Source: Lumbricus terrestris
Taxonomy: Eukaryota; Annelida; Clitellata; Crassiclitellata; Lumbricidae
Reading direction: 5' to 3'
Assembly (NCBI GenBank): GCA_949752735.1
Contig: OX457047.1
Location: 4,383,618-4,447,617, forward strand
DNA length: 64,000 nt
Shown here piece by piece: positions 43,511 to 54,454 of this stretch. The notes beneath the pieces were generated by a model. It did not search any database. It had not been told where the DNA came from and was given only the letters and a program-made list of their open reading frames with translations. The position numbers and the translations under genes were made by a program. The stretch's first letter is position 1; the number at the start of each line of letters is the position of its first letter.

Positions 43511-43800
43511 GCATGTGGGCATAATTTTGCATATATGCTAAATAATAAATAATGATGCATGTATAAAAGAGGATCGACTACGGCCATTTGGTGAACACTA
43601 TCGTCATGAAAGGCGGTTAGTCAAATTCAGGAAGAAAAGAAAAGAACAAAAAAAAGAACAAAAGGAAAAAAACAAAGAAAAAGAAAGTACAAACAGAAAC
43701 TGCTGAACAGTTAAACAAAAGTGAGCTGCAATACATCAAACTTTAAAGACGTCAACAACCTTTGTAGTTATATGATGTCGTTAAACTGTTGAATAATAAA
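43020..43800 (+). repeat. dispersed repeat R3, copy 2
   Basis: It matches 31137-31365 plus 32241-32450. It contains an internal direct repeat of the GATGTTRATCWAA ... ATGTGAACTT segment (about 43210-43260 and 43270-43335) and an AT microsatellite. It has no foldback insertion, so it serves as an empty site for FB3. Confidence 0.7.
43452..43506. repeat. AT microsatellite
   Basis: An uninterrupted TA dinucleotide run after ATGTATATGTATATG. Its length is prone to assembly error. Confidence 0.95.
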
Positions 43801-43805
43801 ATAAA

Positions 43806-45165
43806 AGTGTTTGAATCTCGGTAAGTGATTTAATCACTTACCGAGATTCAAACCCTAAATAAAATAAAATAAAAAATTTATTCCAACAAACTGCATATTG
43901 TTGTTTACTAAAATGGCATTCAATATGCGTAAGTTGAGCAATTTTAAATTTCTATCACCTATAATGACAGATTTGAAGGTGTCTAAATAAACGCAATTAT
44001 TGTAATTGCTTTAACATGCGTTACGAAGGCCGACAAAATTAATTATCCAATTTCTCATCTTGTCATTGCAGGCATTTCTTCCCCAGATAATTATATCTCT
44101 TTAGCAATTAATAATTAAGCTAGTTTCTTTCTAGTGGTAATTTTATAGCTCTATCTTTATCACGGTTTTTCTGCTATTCAACGACATTGCGTCATAGAAA
44201 ACATGTGCATTGCCTTCTCTTTGTCCAGGCTTTGTATTGGAAAGGCCGCATGTAGGTGAGCTGTTTTATCTCTCCATAAGGTATACTTCCATCTTGCAAA
44301 CCACACTTTGCAAGTTTATTCTGACTCAGTTGAGATATTGAATTTGGATTATATAACTTACGAAACAATCGATTTTAAACAAAGGTTTTAATTAACAACT
44401 GTTGAGAAATTTTAAATGTTTAATTCGAGCAATGACGACGTTGTTCATTTCTTGTTCCATCAAATCATGATAACAAAACAATTTGACGTCAATTCTAAAC
44501 CATCAGGTCTGGGCTTCGCCATACTAGCGATTGTATTAGTAGTAGTAGTTGCAGTTTACATTCACTGTGTGGTAACAAAACCCATTAAGCGACGCCCTCC
44601 TTCTTTTAGCATGTTTGGGACTGGCACTGACAGAGTTCAACCAGCGTCGGAGTTAATTTGCGATTGGTTACGAAAAATGATTTCAAAGGTGTCTTATTCG
44701 CACTGCACTCGTACTATAATGCGTTTTTAAGCCACTGATAAACGACATCTTTTGACAACATTGGTCGTGCTTCGTTCACTTATTTATCTAATTATTATGA
44801 GCACTTAAAACTTGCCTTTATTTACGTTTCTGCATCTAAATCGGTTTCAGTGTGATTGATTGTGATCGTCGCATGCATACGGTTCAAGTAGCACAAGATG
44901 TCGCTCTGCTTGCTACATCCCCACTCTATAGCAACCTGATAATAATTATGCGATTGATATATCTAGATAACCCATCTTACTAGACGCAGCGCTCGTGAAA
45001 AAGCTGGTGCATGCCACTGGCTTGCGAGTAGCGTTTATTAAATTAAAGATAATCTACGATGATGATGACAAAATACTAATCACTCGCCGCAGCTTAAAAA
45101 ATGCCGTTGGCATAATAAAACATCTTTAGAACGTAGCTCACAGTGCTATATATTAGCAAAACACG
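43806..45165. repeat. inverted duplication, copy B
   Basis: The reverse-complement counterpart of 13596-15445. It starts at the 45-bp palindrome (43809-43853) and ends near GAACGTAGCTCACAG and CAAAACACG. It includes an inverted R1 copy (44543-44655) and lacks the foldback insertion present in copy A. It abuts R3 copy 2. Confidence 0.8.
44416..44730 (+). other. small frame kept in both duplication copies (copy B)
   Basis: A 104-residue frame begins MFNSSNDDVVHFLFHQIM, has a hydrophobic segment LAIVLVVVVAVYIHCVV at about residues 36-52, and continues through antisense R1 (RRPPSFSMFGTGTDRVQPAS) to CDWLRKMISKV. The counterpart at 14605-14838 shares the same start and most residues. The function is unknown. 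Conservation may simply reflect recent duplication. Confidence 0.25.
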
Positions 45166-45660
45166 ACTAATATTTGCTATCACATGTAGTGTCGTTAAAT
45201 AACAACCATCATCATCATCGTCATTTACATTGATGTAAACAGCAAGTAAAAGTTATTATCATGTCGCCAAATTTTTCTAGGGAGATGATATTCCTGGGGG
45301 GGGGTGAGACCCCATAGAGACGTCTAGACTAAACACTGGACAAGGCGGTGTCTTGGACTTAAATTTTACAAGCGATGATACAACGATTCAGAAAAATAAG
45401 TGTTGCAGCATGCCAAACAAATTAAATTTTCTGTCGAGGGAAACGGCCTCTGTTGTCTTAGGCCCTCGCAAAATCCGGCATGGATCCATCTATCAACAAC
45501 GATTCAGGAACTATTGTTATTCATAGTTTAACGTCGTCTTATGACATCAATGGCCGTTGACGACAATACAATGAAATAATACAATGTTAAAGATATTTAG
45601 TTCGATAAGACTCTGGAGCTATGATTTTACAATATTGCAATTATTAAAGAGTCCTCATTT
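45166..45660. other. R2-like piece; no gene
   Basis: Positions 45425-45492 resemble R2 (GGCCTCTGTTGTCTTAGGCC ... ATGGATCCATC). The rest shows no gene. A G-run lies at 45295-45304. Confidence 0.5.
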
Positions 45661-46075
45661 TACTATTTAAAGGTGTATGGCTGGATACTTTATTTGGTAC
45701 CTTTTCTCTCCACCATCTGTAGAATATTTCTTCATTCGTCTTGTGCTCCCTCCGGCTGACTCTTTCTATTCTGCGCCAAATTCACATTACAAAAGCCTTA
45801 TATCTTATTGTATCATTCTTCCTCCTCGATGTCCTTGTTTCCGATCCATAGAGGACTAAAATCCCCACCAGCGTCTTCGCCATTCCCTTTATCAGGATCT
45901 TATTTGGAATTTCTCAGCCTGCTCTGTAAAATATCTTCTCCGATTAATGTGATCATAACTATTTTCCCTCCTCCATTGCTTATCTTCATAACCGTTGCTT
46001 TCTTGATGTTTATTTTCATGTCATATTCAGTCGATCCATCAAATTCTTGCAATCCTTACTGACTGCTTGCCGACG
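45660..46075 (-). pseudogene. decayed RTE-like LINE fragment
   Basis: On the minus strand YDMKINIKKATVMKIS (near 46030-45985) matches YGIKINIKKTKVMRIS at the start of the intact fragment at 6501-7208. Later pieces such as KIVMITL and a decayed RMKKYSTD-like stretch keep the order of that protein. Frames are broken repeatedly, so this is an older relative. Confidence 0.6.
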
Positions 46076-46430
46076 ATCGTCTGCAGACTAACCTGCGGTG
46101 TCCTCTTGAGTCGGCGGTCTCTCCACACTGACACTTGTGCGGTGCACACAAATCCAAACCTGGACGCAATTCAACGGCCACTCGGATTGCCTCGTTGCTT
46201 AGGTCCAAGCCGCAGGCGGTCACATGAATAGTTGATAGCCAGTCCCCCGCATGAGGAGAGGTCACTGCGAATAACCTAGCCATATTGACCGGATCGCTGT
46301 GACAGTAGGCGGCCCATACCACTGTCCTGTCAGCCTCTATCAGTGGTCCATCCCACACCTTCTGTCTGTTCAGCAGGGGCTATGCACTGCTTGGAAGAGT
46401 GTTCTTGCAGAATTCAAGTAGAACGTCGAT
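46056..46430 (-). pseudogene. LINE C-terminal region with cysteine block
   Basis: A 100-residue minus frame reads KVWDGPLIEADR, LFAVTSPHAGDWLSTI, CGLDLSNEAIRVAVELRPGL, then CAPHKCQCGETADSRGHRRL and CRRS. This matches a C-terminal region common in invertebrate LINE proteins: PHSGDWL, L-x-x-DEAIRVAVGLRLG, CxPHxCxCGxxVDxxGxHGLSC. The clade is not certain. The expected sequence after CRRS is lost at the junction with the RTE remnant. Confidence 0.7.
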
Positions 46431-46537
46431 GTGGACATCACCCAACTGCTTCTTGCTCAAAATGGTGTTCACGAGTGAATATTATTTTTATTCGTGCTGA
46501 CAATGTAGCCCTTCAATTTTTCTATGATTTACAATAT

Positions 46538-46632
46538 TGGATGGATCCGATTTGACCAGGGTCTATGACAACAGAGGCCGTTACCCTCGACAGAAATTTG
46601 CTCGGCATATTACAACACTTAAGAGCAAAAAA
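46538..46632 (-). repeat. RTE 3' tail (R2)
   Basis: Inverted copy of the RTE 3' end: GATGGATCCG at the tail side, CAACAGAGGCCGTTACCCT and AAATTTGCTCGGC. It is a 3'-end-only insertion. An A/T-rich run follows at 46628-46690. Confidence 0.8.
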
Positions 46633-46690
46633 AAAATAAAAAAAATAAAATAATTTTTTTTAAAATAAATAAATAAAATTTAAAAAAAAA

Positions 46691-47789
46691 ATATGTTTCA
46701 ATGTTCCCACTTTTTGAGTATTTTAAGGTGTTTAAGTTGACCACTATAACAACCGAATTCAGTGTCATAATTATCAATTAACGTTCTACGCTGGTTTCCT
46801 GTTTCTCAGCGGATAACAAACCAAGTTGCTGCGCTTGTTTGGCGGTGTCTTCTTTATTTTTGTTCAAACGTACGTGTCTGACCTTATTCAACCTGTCTCA
46901 GACCACCCGGCGCTCCGAGCTCTTTGGCAAGGCTGTAGATTTTGCGGGACATTTGATGGCCACATTCGATTATCGATAGCGAGGTGGTTAGTCAATTGGA
47001 GACGCTGCTGGTTGATATCCGATGACTGGGTTGATGCCTGGCTCGAGCTTTCTGTTCCATCTACGCCTTGCGGCAAAACCAGCCAAATGAGCACACCAAC
47101 TGCAGTGTGCTCTCCGTGGAAAGATGAACGAGAGATTGCAAGTGCCTTAATATGCCGAGGTCAAGAAAATGGTGTCGTTAGTACTGAAAACCCATAGCTG
47201 ATTCAGGGTTATGGCTACGTTGTTGATAGATGGATATATGTTGTGGAACATCGCTACAAGCACTGACACACACACACACACACACACACTGCGATGGAGA
47301 GGTAGCCGTGGAGAAACGTGGTGAGAACGGCATTGGATATGAATCCATGGTTTACGATTATTATGAATTATCTTGAAAAGCTTTCAAAGTTCACATGATA
47401 TTGTACATCTCGTATTTATTATCAAAACGTTACAAAGCCCACAGATTTTTATGCGCAGCGAACTTATATAACATTGAAGTAATTCGATATGCAGGTGTCC
47501 AAGCACACGAAATCATTGACTCAATTATTTCGGATATGAGACCGTTGAAATGTATTATAATCATACCTACATGATTTTGTTAAAATTGTGCCCAAAATGA
47601 CTCTAATTTCTCATGAGTAAATAATTTAACTATGAACTTTATAGTTATCTAATCATTAATTTATTCGGAAACTTATATTGTGCCCCTAGAAGGAAAATAC
47701 TATTATGATACGCGCTTCTGAGTAGTTTACATGTATCATAATCATAATACGCGTCATCAGAGTTCCTTTCCGATGCTATTATATATAAT
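46691..47789. other. no gene; CA microsatellite
   Basis: No certain gene. Positions 46826-47197 hold a 123-residue frame with moderate GC that I do not recognise; it may be a LINE remnant. A CA repeat runs at 47266-47289. Confidence 0.4.
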
Positions 47790-48768
47790 TTAACCCTCAG
47801 GCTACCAAGCTTTTTTTGTAACACTGACTACCAAGGGGGGGTGGTTACCACCCCCCCCTGGATTTTGGGTTTGGTTTGAGATATCATAACTTGTAATACA
47901 CCATTCGATTCAACATTCATTTCTGCACAAAATGGTATATTTAGGTTTAGAAAATATGAAGGCACCTCGAAATTATGAATTTTTTACCATGGGTACCCGT
48001 CGATTCCACAAAATGTATGCTTACGCATAGGGAATATATTAGATTCTGTGTGTTTTATACATGATTTATATATAAAAAGTAGTTTACATATAATAAAGTC
48101 CAATATTCAACTATAAAAACTAGTAATAATTCTGTTTTATGTTAAATCAAAACAAAAAAACATGTTTTAGCCGCTGAAAAACGTTTACGCACACATATCG
48201 GTTCGCGTTGCAAAAAACCCCAACATTTTTATACATTTTAATTTATTTTTAGCACTTCCGGTCATCAAATTTTAAATTATTTAGTATTAAAAAATAGCCC
48301 TAAATGCCCTCTACAGAATGGCATAATTTATTTCTATTAAAAAATAAATTATGGATAAGTTATAATAGAAAAAACATGACAATTTTATGAAAATAAAACA
48401 CCTTTATATATATTTTAATTTATTTTGAGCACTTCCGGTTGTCAAAAGACAACTCAATGAGCACGGAAATGTAGCCCTACATTCCCTCTATAGAATGGTA
48501 TAGTTTGTGTCTCTTAATATTAAGGGGCGGAAAAGTTACAGACACTACTCTAGGGGGGGGTGGTATCCACCCCTCTGGTACCTTGGGTATATCGGGTGTA
48601 ACTTTTGAACGGTAGGGGCATCATAAAAAGTTTTAGCTCAAAATGTGTCCCAATGAACCCTCTACAGCTACCAATTTTTTCAAAATTTTATTCCAGACGG
48701 AACGAGAAAAATTTGCGAAAAACCTAGGGGGGGGTGGCAACCACACCCCTTGGTAGCCCGAGGGTTAA
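47790..48768. mobile_element. piggyBac-type non-autonomous element, copy 2
   Basis: TTAA lies at 47790-47793 and 48765-48768. The inverted ends are CCCTCAGGCTACCAAG and, from the right, CCCTCGGGCTACCAAG. It is the reverse complement of 465-1421 with high similarity over its full length. No transposase. Confidence 0.88.
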
Positions 48769-49447
48769 TTGTGTGTCTCCGCTATAATTCTTTGTGGTAT
48801 GAAAGTGACAGTCCAAGACTTGTGAAGTAAGGTGGACTGCTTTGACCAACTTTGATATTATGATAAAGTGTCATTAAACAGTAATTAGCAAACCAAACGC
48901 CTTTGCAATCAATTTTGTGATAGTAATGCAAAAGTGGATATTGAGATTATCCAAGACACAGTAATTCCGTGGTGAAGACTTCGATTTATATCTTACGAGG
49001 GACGGATTGATAGCATTAAGTCGTGTATTGAATCATCTGTAGCCTATTGGATAGGTTTTTGTAATAGAAATGGCCGGGGTCAAAGCTGTATGGTGCGTAC
49101 AATCTTCGTATCAATGACGATAGCAGCACAAATGTAACATGCCAAGAAAATCGAAATGTGATTTTGTACCTTCCTATTTAATTCGAATCAATATTCACAA
49201 TCTACCGTACTTTTATATACCCCATCGTATACTACTGTACTCTGACGTTCTTTATTAAACCCACAAGGACCATTGCGTGTCATTACCTACCCTATCGTAC
49301 CATAGCGTACCCATATCGTTTCACTGGTATAAATGTGTTGCTTGGAATGTTCTGCTTCAATATGGTTCCACTACTCGGAATCATGTCGACTGTTTTAGAC
49401 ACCGGAGAAAAGAAGAAAGATGGAGAAGAAATAAAACTAACCGCAAT
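48769..49447. other. no gene; old R1-like piece
   Basis: Positions 48790-48890 resemble a very decayed R1 (GACAGTCCAAGACTTGTGAA ... AAAGTGTCATTAAAC). CCTACCCTATCGTACC-type short repeats lie near 49215-49320. No gene. Confidence 0.4.
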
Positions 49448-49573
49448 TGTTCGCCAAGTAGGTTCAGTATCTTGCTCTTAAGTGCTGTAATACGCCGAGC
49501 AAATTTCTGTCCAGGGTAACGGCCTCTGTTGTCATAGACCCTGGTCAAATCGGATCCATCCTGTTCGCCAAGT
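49448..49573 (+). mobile_element. RTE 3'-end insertion with 12-bp duplication
   Basis: TGTTCGCCAAGT is repeated at 49448-49459 and 49562-49573 and encloses about 100 bp of RTE 3' end: TTGCTCTTAAGTGCTG, GCAAATTTCTGTCCAGGG, CTCTGTTGTCATAGACCC, ending GGATCCATCC. It is an extremely 5'-truncated LINE insertion, or a SINE that uses the RTE tail. Confidence 0.85.
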
Positions 49574-50524
49574 TGACGGAAACGAGACACCTACCCTAAC
49601 AGCCGTAAGACATCGGTGAACAACGTAGTAACATTATTGCATTTTTATACCAAAGTTTCTATCACTCTATCGATATCAGTCTGTCACGGGAAAACTGTGT
49701 TCGATGCGTAATCACATTAATGAACTTGAACGAGAGACGAAGACTCCCAGAGAGCAACTTCGGTATAGCAAGCTTTCGTGACATGGACTATAAAACGTTG
49801 GTAACCTGAGAGTAAAACGGTCTTGGATTGGAAGCGCTTTCGAACAGTGACCGAAAAGCGGCGTTATGCAAATCTTCGAAATAATTGAACAATGAATACA
49901 GCCATTACACTTAAAAAAAGGATCTGAGTATTTATAGTCTTTGATTTGTATGTCATGGATTATTGATGTTTAAATAATTATTAATGAAGAGACATCATCA
50001 TGAATAAATTGCAACATTCGTTAATCCATAGGTCGTTAAATAATCATCATTTGTCACTCTGGCTTGTTGCTAAAATCGATAATGGTTGCCGAAGCAGTTG
50101 AACAGAACGACTTAATCAAAATTTTCAGTCAATATTTTATATAACGTTAGTGACAAGTGTTTAAAAGGTGTCATGTGTGTCATAACTTAATGACCTGAAT
50201 TACTCATTATTTTCTAAGTTATTGCTCACTGATTATGCGATATTGTTTTAATTGCATTTATTATTTTCATGAAAACCGCAGAACATTTTGTGAATCTTAA
50301 GAGAACAGCGTATACGAAAAAGAAAAGAGCAACATTTCAAGCATCATTTTTAACCATTTCATTTGCTTCAAATAAATAGAACAACGCAATGATTAAAAAA
50401 TGTAACCGTTACAGTGCGACTGAGCGCTTAGTGATGTGGAAACAGGTTGATGTTTCGGAGTAAGATGATTAATGTTGCCCTCCCTTTTTAAAAAAGTTCT
50501 TGAGACTTGCACTGTGAGTGGCGG
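49574..50524. other. no gene recognised
   Basis: AT-rich, with one AAAGGTGTC motif at 50164-50172. No gene. Confidence 0.4.
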
Positions 50525-50639
50525 AGTTACGGCATAGGCGGAGTTTGGTTACCGATCTTGAAGGGGCTAAAAAAAATTCTCGGCCCAAAGCAGTTGATGA
50601 CCTTTTTTGGTCATTGATTTGAAAATCTCATAAAAACAT

Positions 50640-51640
50640 ACCATTTTTCCGGACAGTGACAGTTCTTTTAAAAAGTCCATTGTTTTGAAATGTCCATAAT
50701 TGCAATTATAATATAAAAAAGTGTACAATTGCAAATGTGTGCCAAAACTAAAAAAAGGTGTCTAATTGCAAATGTGTGCTAAAACTAAAAAAGCCTATTG
50801 TTTTGAAATGTTCATAATTGCAATTATAATATTTAATAAAGGTGTGCAATTGCAAATGTGTGCTAAGACTTAAAAGTCCATTGTTTTGAAAGGTTCAAAA
50901 GTACAATTATAGTTTTAAAAAGATGTGCAATTGCAAATGTGTGCCAAACCTTTAAAAAAGGTGTGCAATTGCAAATGTGAGCTAAAACTAAAAAGTTCAT
51001 TGTTTTGAAATGTTCATAATTGCAATTATATTTTTAAAAAGGTGTGCAACTGCAAATGTGTGCTAAAGCTGAAAAGTAAATTGTTTTGAAATGTCCATAA
51101 TTGCAAATATAATTTTTTAAAAGGTGTGCAATTGCAAATGTGTGCCAAAAACTAAAATAGGTGAGCAATTTCAGATGTGTGCTAAAACTGAAAAGTCCAT
51201 TGTTTTGAAATGTCCATAATTGCAAATATCATAAAAAAGGTGTGCAATTGCAAATGTGTGCTAAAACTGAAAAGTCCATTGTTTTGAAATGTCCTTAATT
51301 GAAATTATCATAAAAAAGGTGTGCAATTGCAAATGTGTGCTAAAACTGAAAAGTAAATTGTTTTGAAATTTCCATAATTGCAATTATAATAAAAACTGTG
51401 AGCAATGGCATATGTGTGCCAAAACTAAAAAAAGGTGTGCAATTGCAAATGTGTGCTAAAACTAAGAAGTCCATTGTTTTGAAATGTTCATAATTGCAAT
51501 TATAATTTTAAAAAGGTGTGCAATTGAATTATGTGCTAAAACTGAAAAGTCCATTGTTTTGAAATGTCCATCATTGCAGCTATAATAAAAAGTTGTGCAA
51601 TTGCAAATGTGTGCCAAAACTAAATATTTAAGTTTTCTCA
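50640..51640. repeat. AAGGTGTGCAATTGC minisatellite array
   Basis: Irregular units of about 45-85 bp built from AAAAGGTGTGCAATTGCAAA, TGTGTGCTAAAACT and AGTCCATTGTTTTGAAATG plus TCCATAATTGCAATTATAAT. The same building blocks occur in the inverted array at 61500-62595 inside a different element. Confidence 0.88.
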
Positions 51641-51849
51641 AAAACTTGACGTGCTGCAAGAACAACAAAACCACCACTGCATTCAGCAGTCAATAATCTA
51701 CTATAAGAAACAGCTGAAATTTTTCCAGTAGCAAAAAGAGTTCAAATTTGTTGGCCAGTGTTACTGGAGTAATGTTGTGCAAACCAGCTTCGCAATTACC
51801 GAGGCAGCTGAGATCTGTGTCTAGCTCTCTCACAGTCACTCTGTCACAC

Positions 51850-52455
51850 AAGACGTGACACGCCATCTGGTGCAAAGTTTGATTCTGAGCCGAATTGATA
51901 CCTGCAATGTTGCATTTGCCAGCTTGCCACAGCGCAGTATCATTCGGATTCAGGCGGTCATCAATGCTGCTGCTCGCCTAGTCCTGCGATTAAATAAGTT
52001 CGACCATATTTTTACCGCGATCCGAGAACAGCTTCAGTGACTTGGAATAGGTGAGCGCATCAAGTTCAAACTTTGCACCATGAGGCACAAAATGTCTGAA
52101 CAACCGCGCACAACCCTACCTCGTGGACAGCATCAGGTCGGTGGCAGACGATCCCAGTAGGTCACGTCTGCGGTCGTCCAAGACCGCCGACGTATCCGTT
52201 ACTGCAACCAAAACTAAGGCTGGTGATCGTGCCTTTCGCTAGCCCACGCGCTTGGAACAGTCTTCCAGGATCAGTTCAAGAAATAAAAACTCAACCTGCT
52301 TTTAGAATGCAATTGAAGTTGCACCTGCTTCCGGGCTGTTTGCATTTATGCTAAACTTTGACAATAATATAATTAGGCTATGTTTGTAAAGCATCCTAGA
52401 AGTAGATTTCTACCGACGATGCTATATAAATTGTCTTGAGTACAATGGTAAAAAA
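51850..52455 (+). pseudogene. CR1/jockey-like LINE fragment inside hAT C
   Basis: The plus frame reads HLVQSLILSRIDTCNVAFAS, RIQAVINAAARLVLRLNKFD, then (after stops) SLAHALGTVFQDQF-like and LHLLPGC-like pieces, ending TMLYKLS. It follows the order SRIDYCN, LNAAARLV ... of CR1-like C-termini. Multiple stops show decay. The 3' part, GCTATATAAATTGTCTTGAG, resembles a LINE tail. The insertion is nested in, or was captured by, the hAT. Confidence 0.65.
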
Positions 52456-52740
52456 TCTGAATCTGGGCCTTCTTGGGGGGGCTTAGCCCCCCCTAGCCCC
52501 TGATAAACTCCGCCCATGAGTTACGGTGAATTTAACGTAGTAATAGTTTCTATTTAGGGACAACGGGTAATGGCCTTCTTTATCCAAGATTTCAACAAGC
52601 ACTGATTGGGATTATTTTTACAAACGTGGCGAATAATTGCAAACGATTGAGAATAACTTAGGATACAGAAACACGCTTCTATCGATGTGCAGTTGATAAA
52701 GTTTCAGAATAAAAGACAACTCGGCCATTATCAATTTATT

Positions 52741-52825
52741 GATGGATGGATCCGATTTGGCCAGGGTCTATGACAACAGAGGCCGTTACCCTGGACAGAA
52801 ATTTGCTCGGCGTATTACAGACATC
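52741..52825 (-). repeat. RTE 3' tail (R2)
   Basis: Inverted R2: GATGGATGGATCCG, CTATGACAACAGAGGCCG, AAATTTGCTCGGCG. The repeated GATG at the tail side suggests a CATC-repeat 3' tail. Confidence 0.8.
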
Positions 52826-53129
52826 GTCTCTCTATGCCCTTGCAGGATGCCCTTCTGGCTCTGAAAAAAGCAACCGGCTGCCTACGCAACTGCCACCTAC
52901 GTCCTAAAGGCCTCCAAATGTGACAACCAACAGGACTAGAACAGCATGATCGGGTCGGCCACTCAATGCGCCCTGGCGACCTCACGGCAGGTCGCTTGTA
53001 CAAAGGTCTTTGCCACACCATCCACAATCCGGAGTGCCTCGAACAGGCTGCTGGCGGAGGCGGCAAGCAGGTGGCTAAGACGGTGGACGGAATGGTCGAC
53101 ACTGCACATGTAAATGGATTTCAGCGATT
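52826..53129. other. GC-richer stretch, probable LINE remnant
   Basis: GC-rich compared with its flanks. The plus frame includes DLTAGRLYKGLCHTIHNPEC and AKTVDGMVDTAHVNGF. I do not recognise it, and codon-like composition next to R1 and R2 suggests retroelement sequence. Confidence 0.3.
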
Positions 53130-53240
53130 AACTCCGCCACTGGTTGCACTCTGCCAATGCCAGTCCCTAGCCTGGATAAAGGAGGAAGGCGTCGAGACTG
53201 GTCTTTTTTACTGCAAAGTAACGTTAAACTGAAACTACTT
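53130..53240 (+). repeat. dispersed repeat R1
   Basis: GTTGCACTCTGCCAATGCCA, CCTGGATAAAGGAGGAAGGC and AAGTAACGTTAAACTG. A TC microsatellite follows at 53241-53257. Confidence 0.75.
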
Positions 53241-53276
53241 CTCTCTCTCTCTCTCTCGAAACATAATATTTCTTTA

Positions 53277-53768
53277 CCACTTTAAAATCTGATGACCTTT
53301 TCAAGTTTTCTGTTAGAATTTACGTGAAGCCTTCCAATTTCACTATGCATCAACATATTATAATTATATAATTATCTGTAGACAATTTGTTCCTGCCCTA
53401 CATATACGTATTATTTCAGTGTTATCAATTAAACCTTTCGCATCCCAGTTGTATATATTATCGTTATTTATCATTTTAAAGGTGTCTAAGACTAATCAGA
53501 ACTTATGTCGAATCCCGGCAATCTAACCAGTTTTTATCGTACATTACATGTTTGCTTGCAACGATGCAGTTAAATTAGTAGCAGTTTCAGTTTAACTACA
53601 TTATGATACCAAATATACCCCCTTCTCTATTGAGACTTTTTCAACTTTAAAAAAAATTCAGTCCATGCCTTCTTTGCCCGAAACAGTTATTTCTAACGTT
53701 AAAATCTGATGACCTTTTTAAGATTTCTGTAAGAATTAACGTAAAGCCTTACAATTTTTACTGCCTAT

Positions 53769-53800
<32 letters not shown>
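53277..53800. repeat. diverged direct repeat pair
   Basis: Positions 53277-53365 and 53697-53775 share AAAATCTGATGACCTTTT, TTTCTGT.AGAATT.ACGT.AAGCC and CATCAACATAT. The GATGACC core resembles the hairpin module in the hAT elements. The intervening 330 bp has no gene and one AAAGGTGTCTAA motif at 53478-53489. Confidence 0.6.

Positions 53801-53829
<29 letters not shown>
53772..53829. repeat. AT microsatellite
   Basis: A pure AT dinucleotide run of nearly 60 bp. Confidence 0.95.
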
Positions 53830-53831
<2 letters not shown>

Positions 53832-53832
<1 letters not shown>

Positions 53833-54178
53833 ATCGCGTGTGGTTTGAGCGGACTTAACTGACCAGCGTTGTTGTGGGGCCTCATATATGTATATGACCA
53901 CGAGTGACCACGCCTGGTTTATGCGGACTTCTTGACCGCTTAAACGGTATATATTGGAGGTCCGCTTAAAGAGTGCGTATATATAGGCACTGTTCATCGC
54001 GTGTGGTTTATGCGGACTTATATATATAACTGACCACGAGTGACCACGCCTGGTTTATGCGGACTTATATATAACTGACCACGAGTGACCGCGCCTGGTT
54101 TATGAGGACTTATATATAACTGACCACGAGTGACCGCGCCTGGTTTATGAGGACTTATATATGGGTCATCTATACAAC
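53832..54178. repeat. tandem repeat, CACGAGTGACC unit
   Basis: Several copies of CTGACCACGAGTGACC, then CGCCTGGTTTATG and GGACTTATATATAA. The spacing is irregular at first, then regular at about 47-48 bp from 54010 to 54170. Confidence 0.8.
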
Positions 54179-54454
54179 TGATTGCAGGTGATTTATGAGG
54201 ACATAATAATAGCTATATTGAATTCTTCTAACGTACCAAAACTCATCATCATCATTTGTGCCGATCGCGTGCATTATCGGAGGACTCTTAACATTATTTT
54301 AGCGGCAACCGGAATTATAATCGTCCTCAACAATATTATTGACCGTTTTACGGCAACCCCGATTATAACTGATATTAGTAACTACAGCGTCGACTTTTTC
54401 TTGTCCACACTGCTAAGACGTCGTTGCGGTGCATAATTATGTCAAAGACGACTA
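54179..54454. other. no gene recognised
   Basis: An open 84-residue frame lies here without a family signature. No gene is claimed. Confidence 0.35.

Larger units (their letters stand above)
50525..52526. mobile_element. hAT element, family C
   Basis: The 8-bp duplication AGTTACGG lies at 50525-50532 and 52519-52526. Inverted ends read CATAGGCGGAGTTT and CATGGGCGGAGTTT. Inside are one GATGACCTTTTTTGGTCAT hairpin module (about 50598-50620), a tandem array (50640-51640), a LINE fragment (51850-52455) and a G/C-run hairpin next to the right end (GGGGGGGCTTAGCCCCCCC). There is no transposase frame. Confidence 0.88.

Noticed and set aside
46826..47197. 123-residue frame considered as a host exon
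   Set aside because: I found no recognisable domain or convincing splice sites, and LINE remnants lie directly beside it.
50640..51640. CRISPR-like repeat-spacer array
   Set aside because: Units vary in length and 'spacers' are themselves repeated; the context is a eukaryotic hAT element and no cas genes exist.
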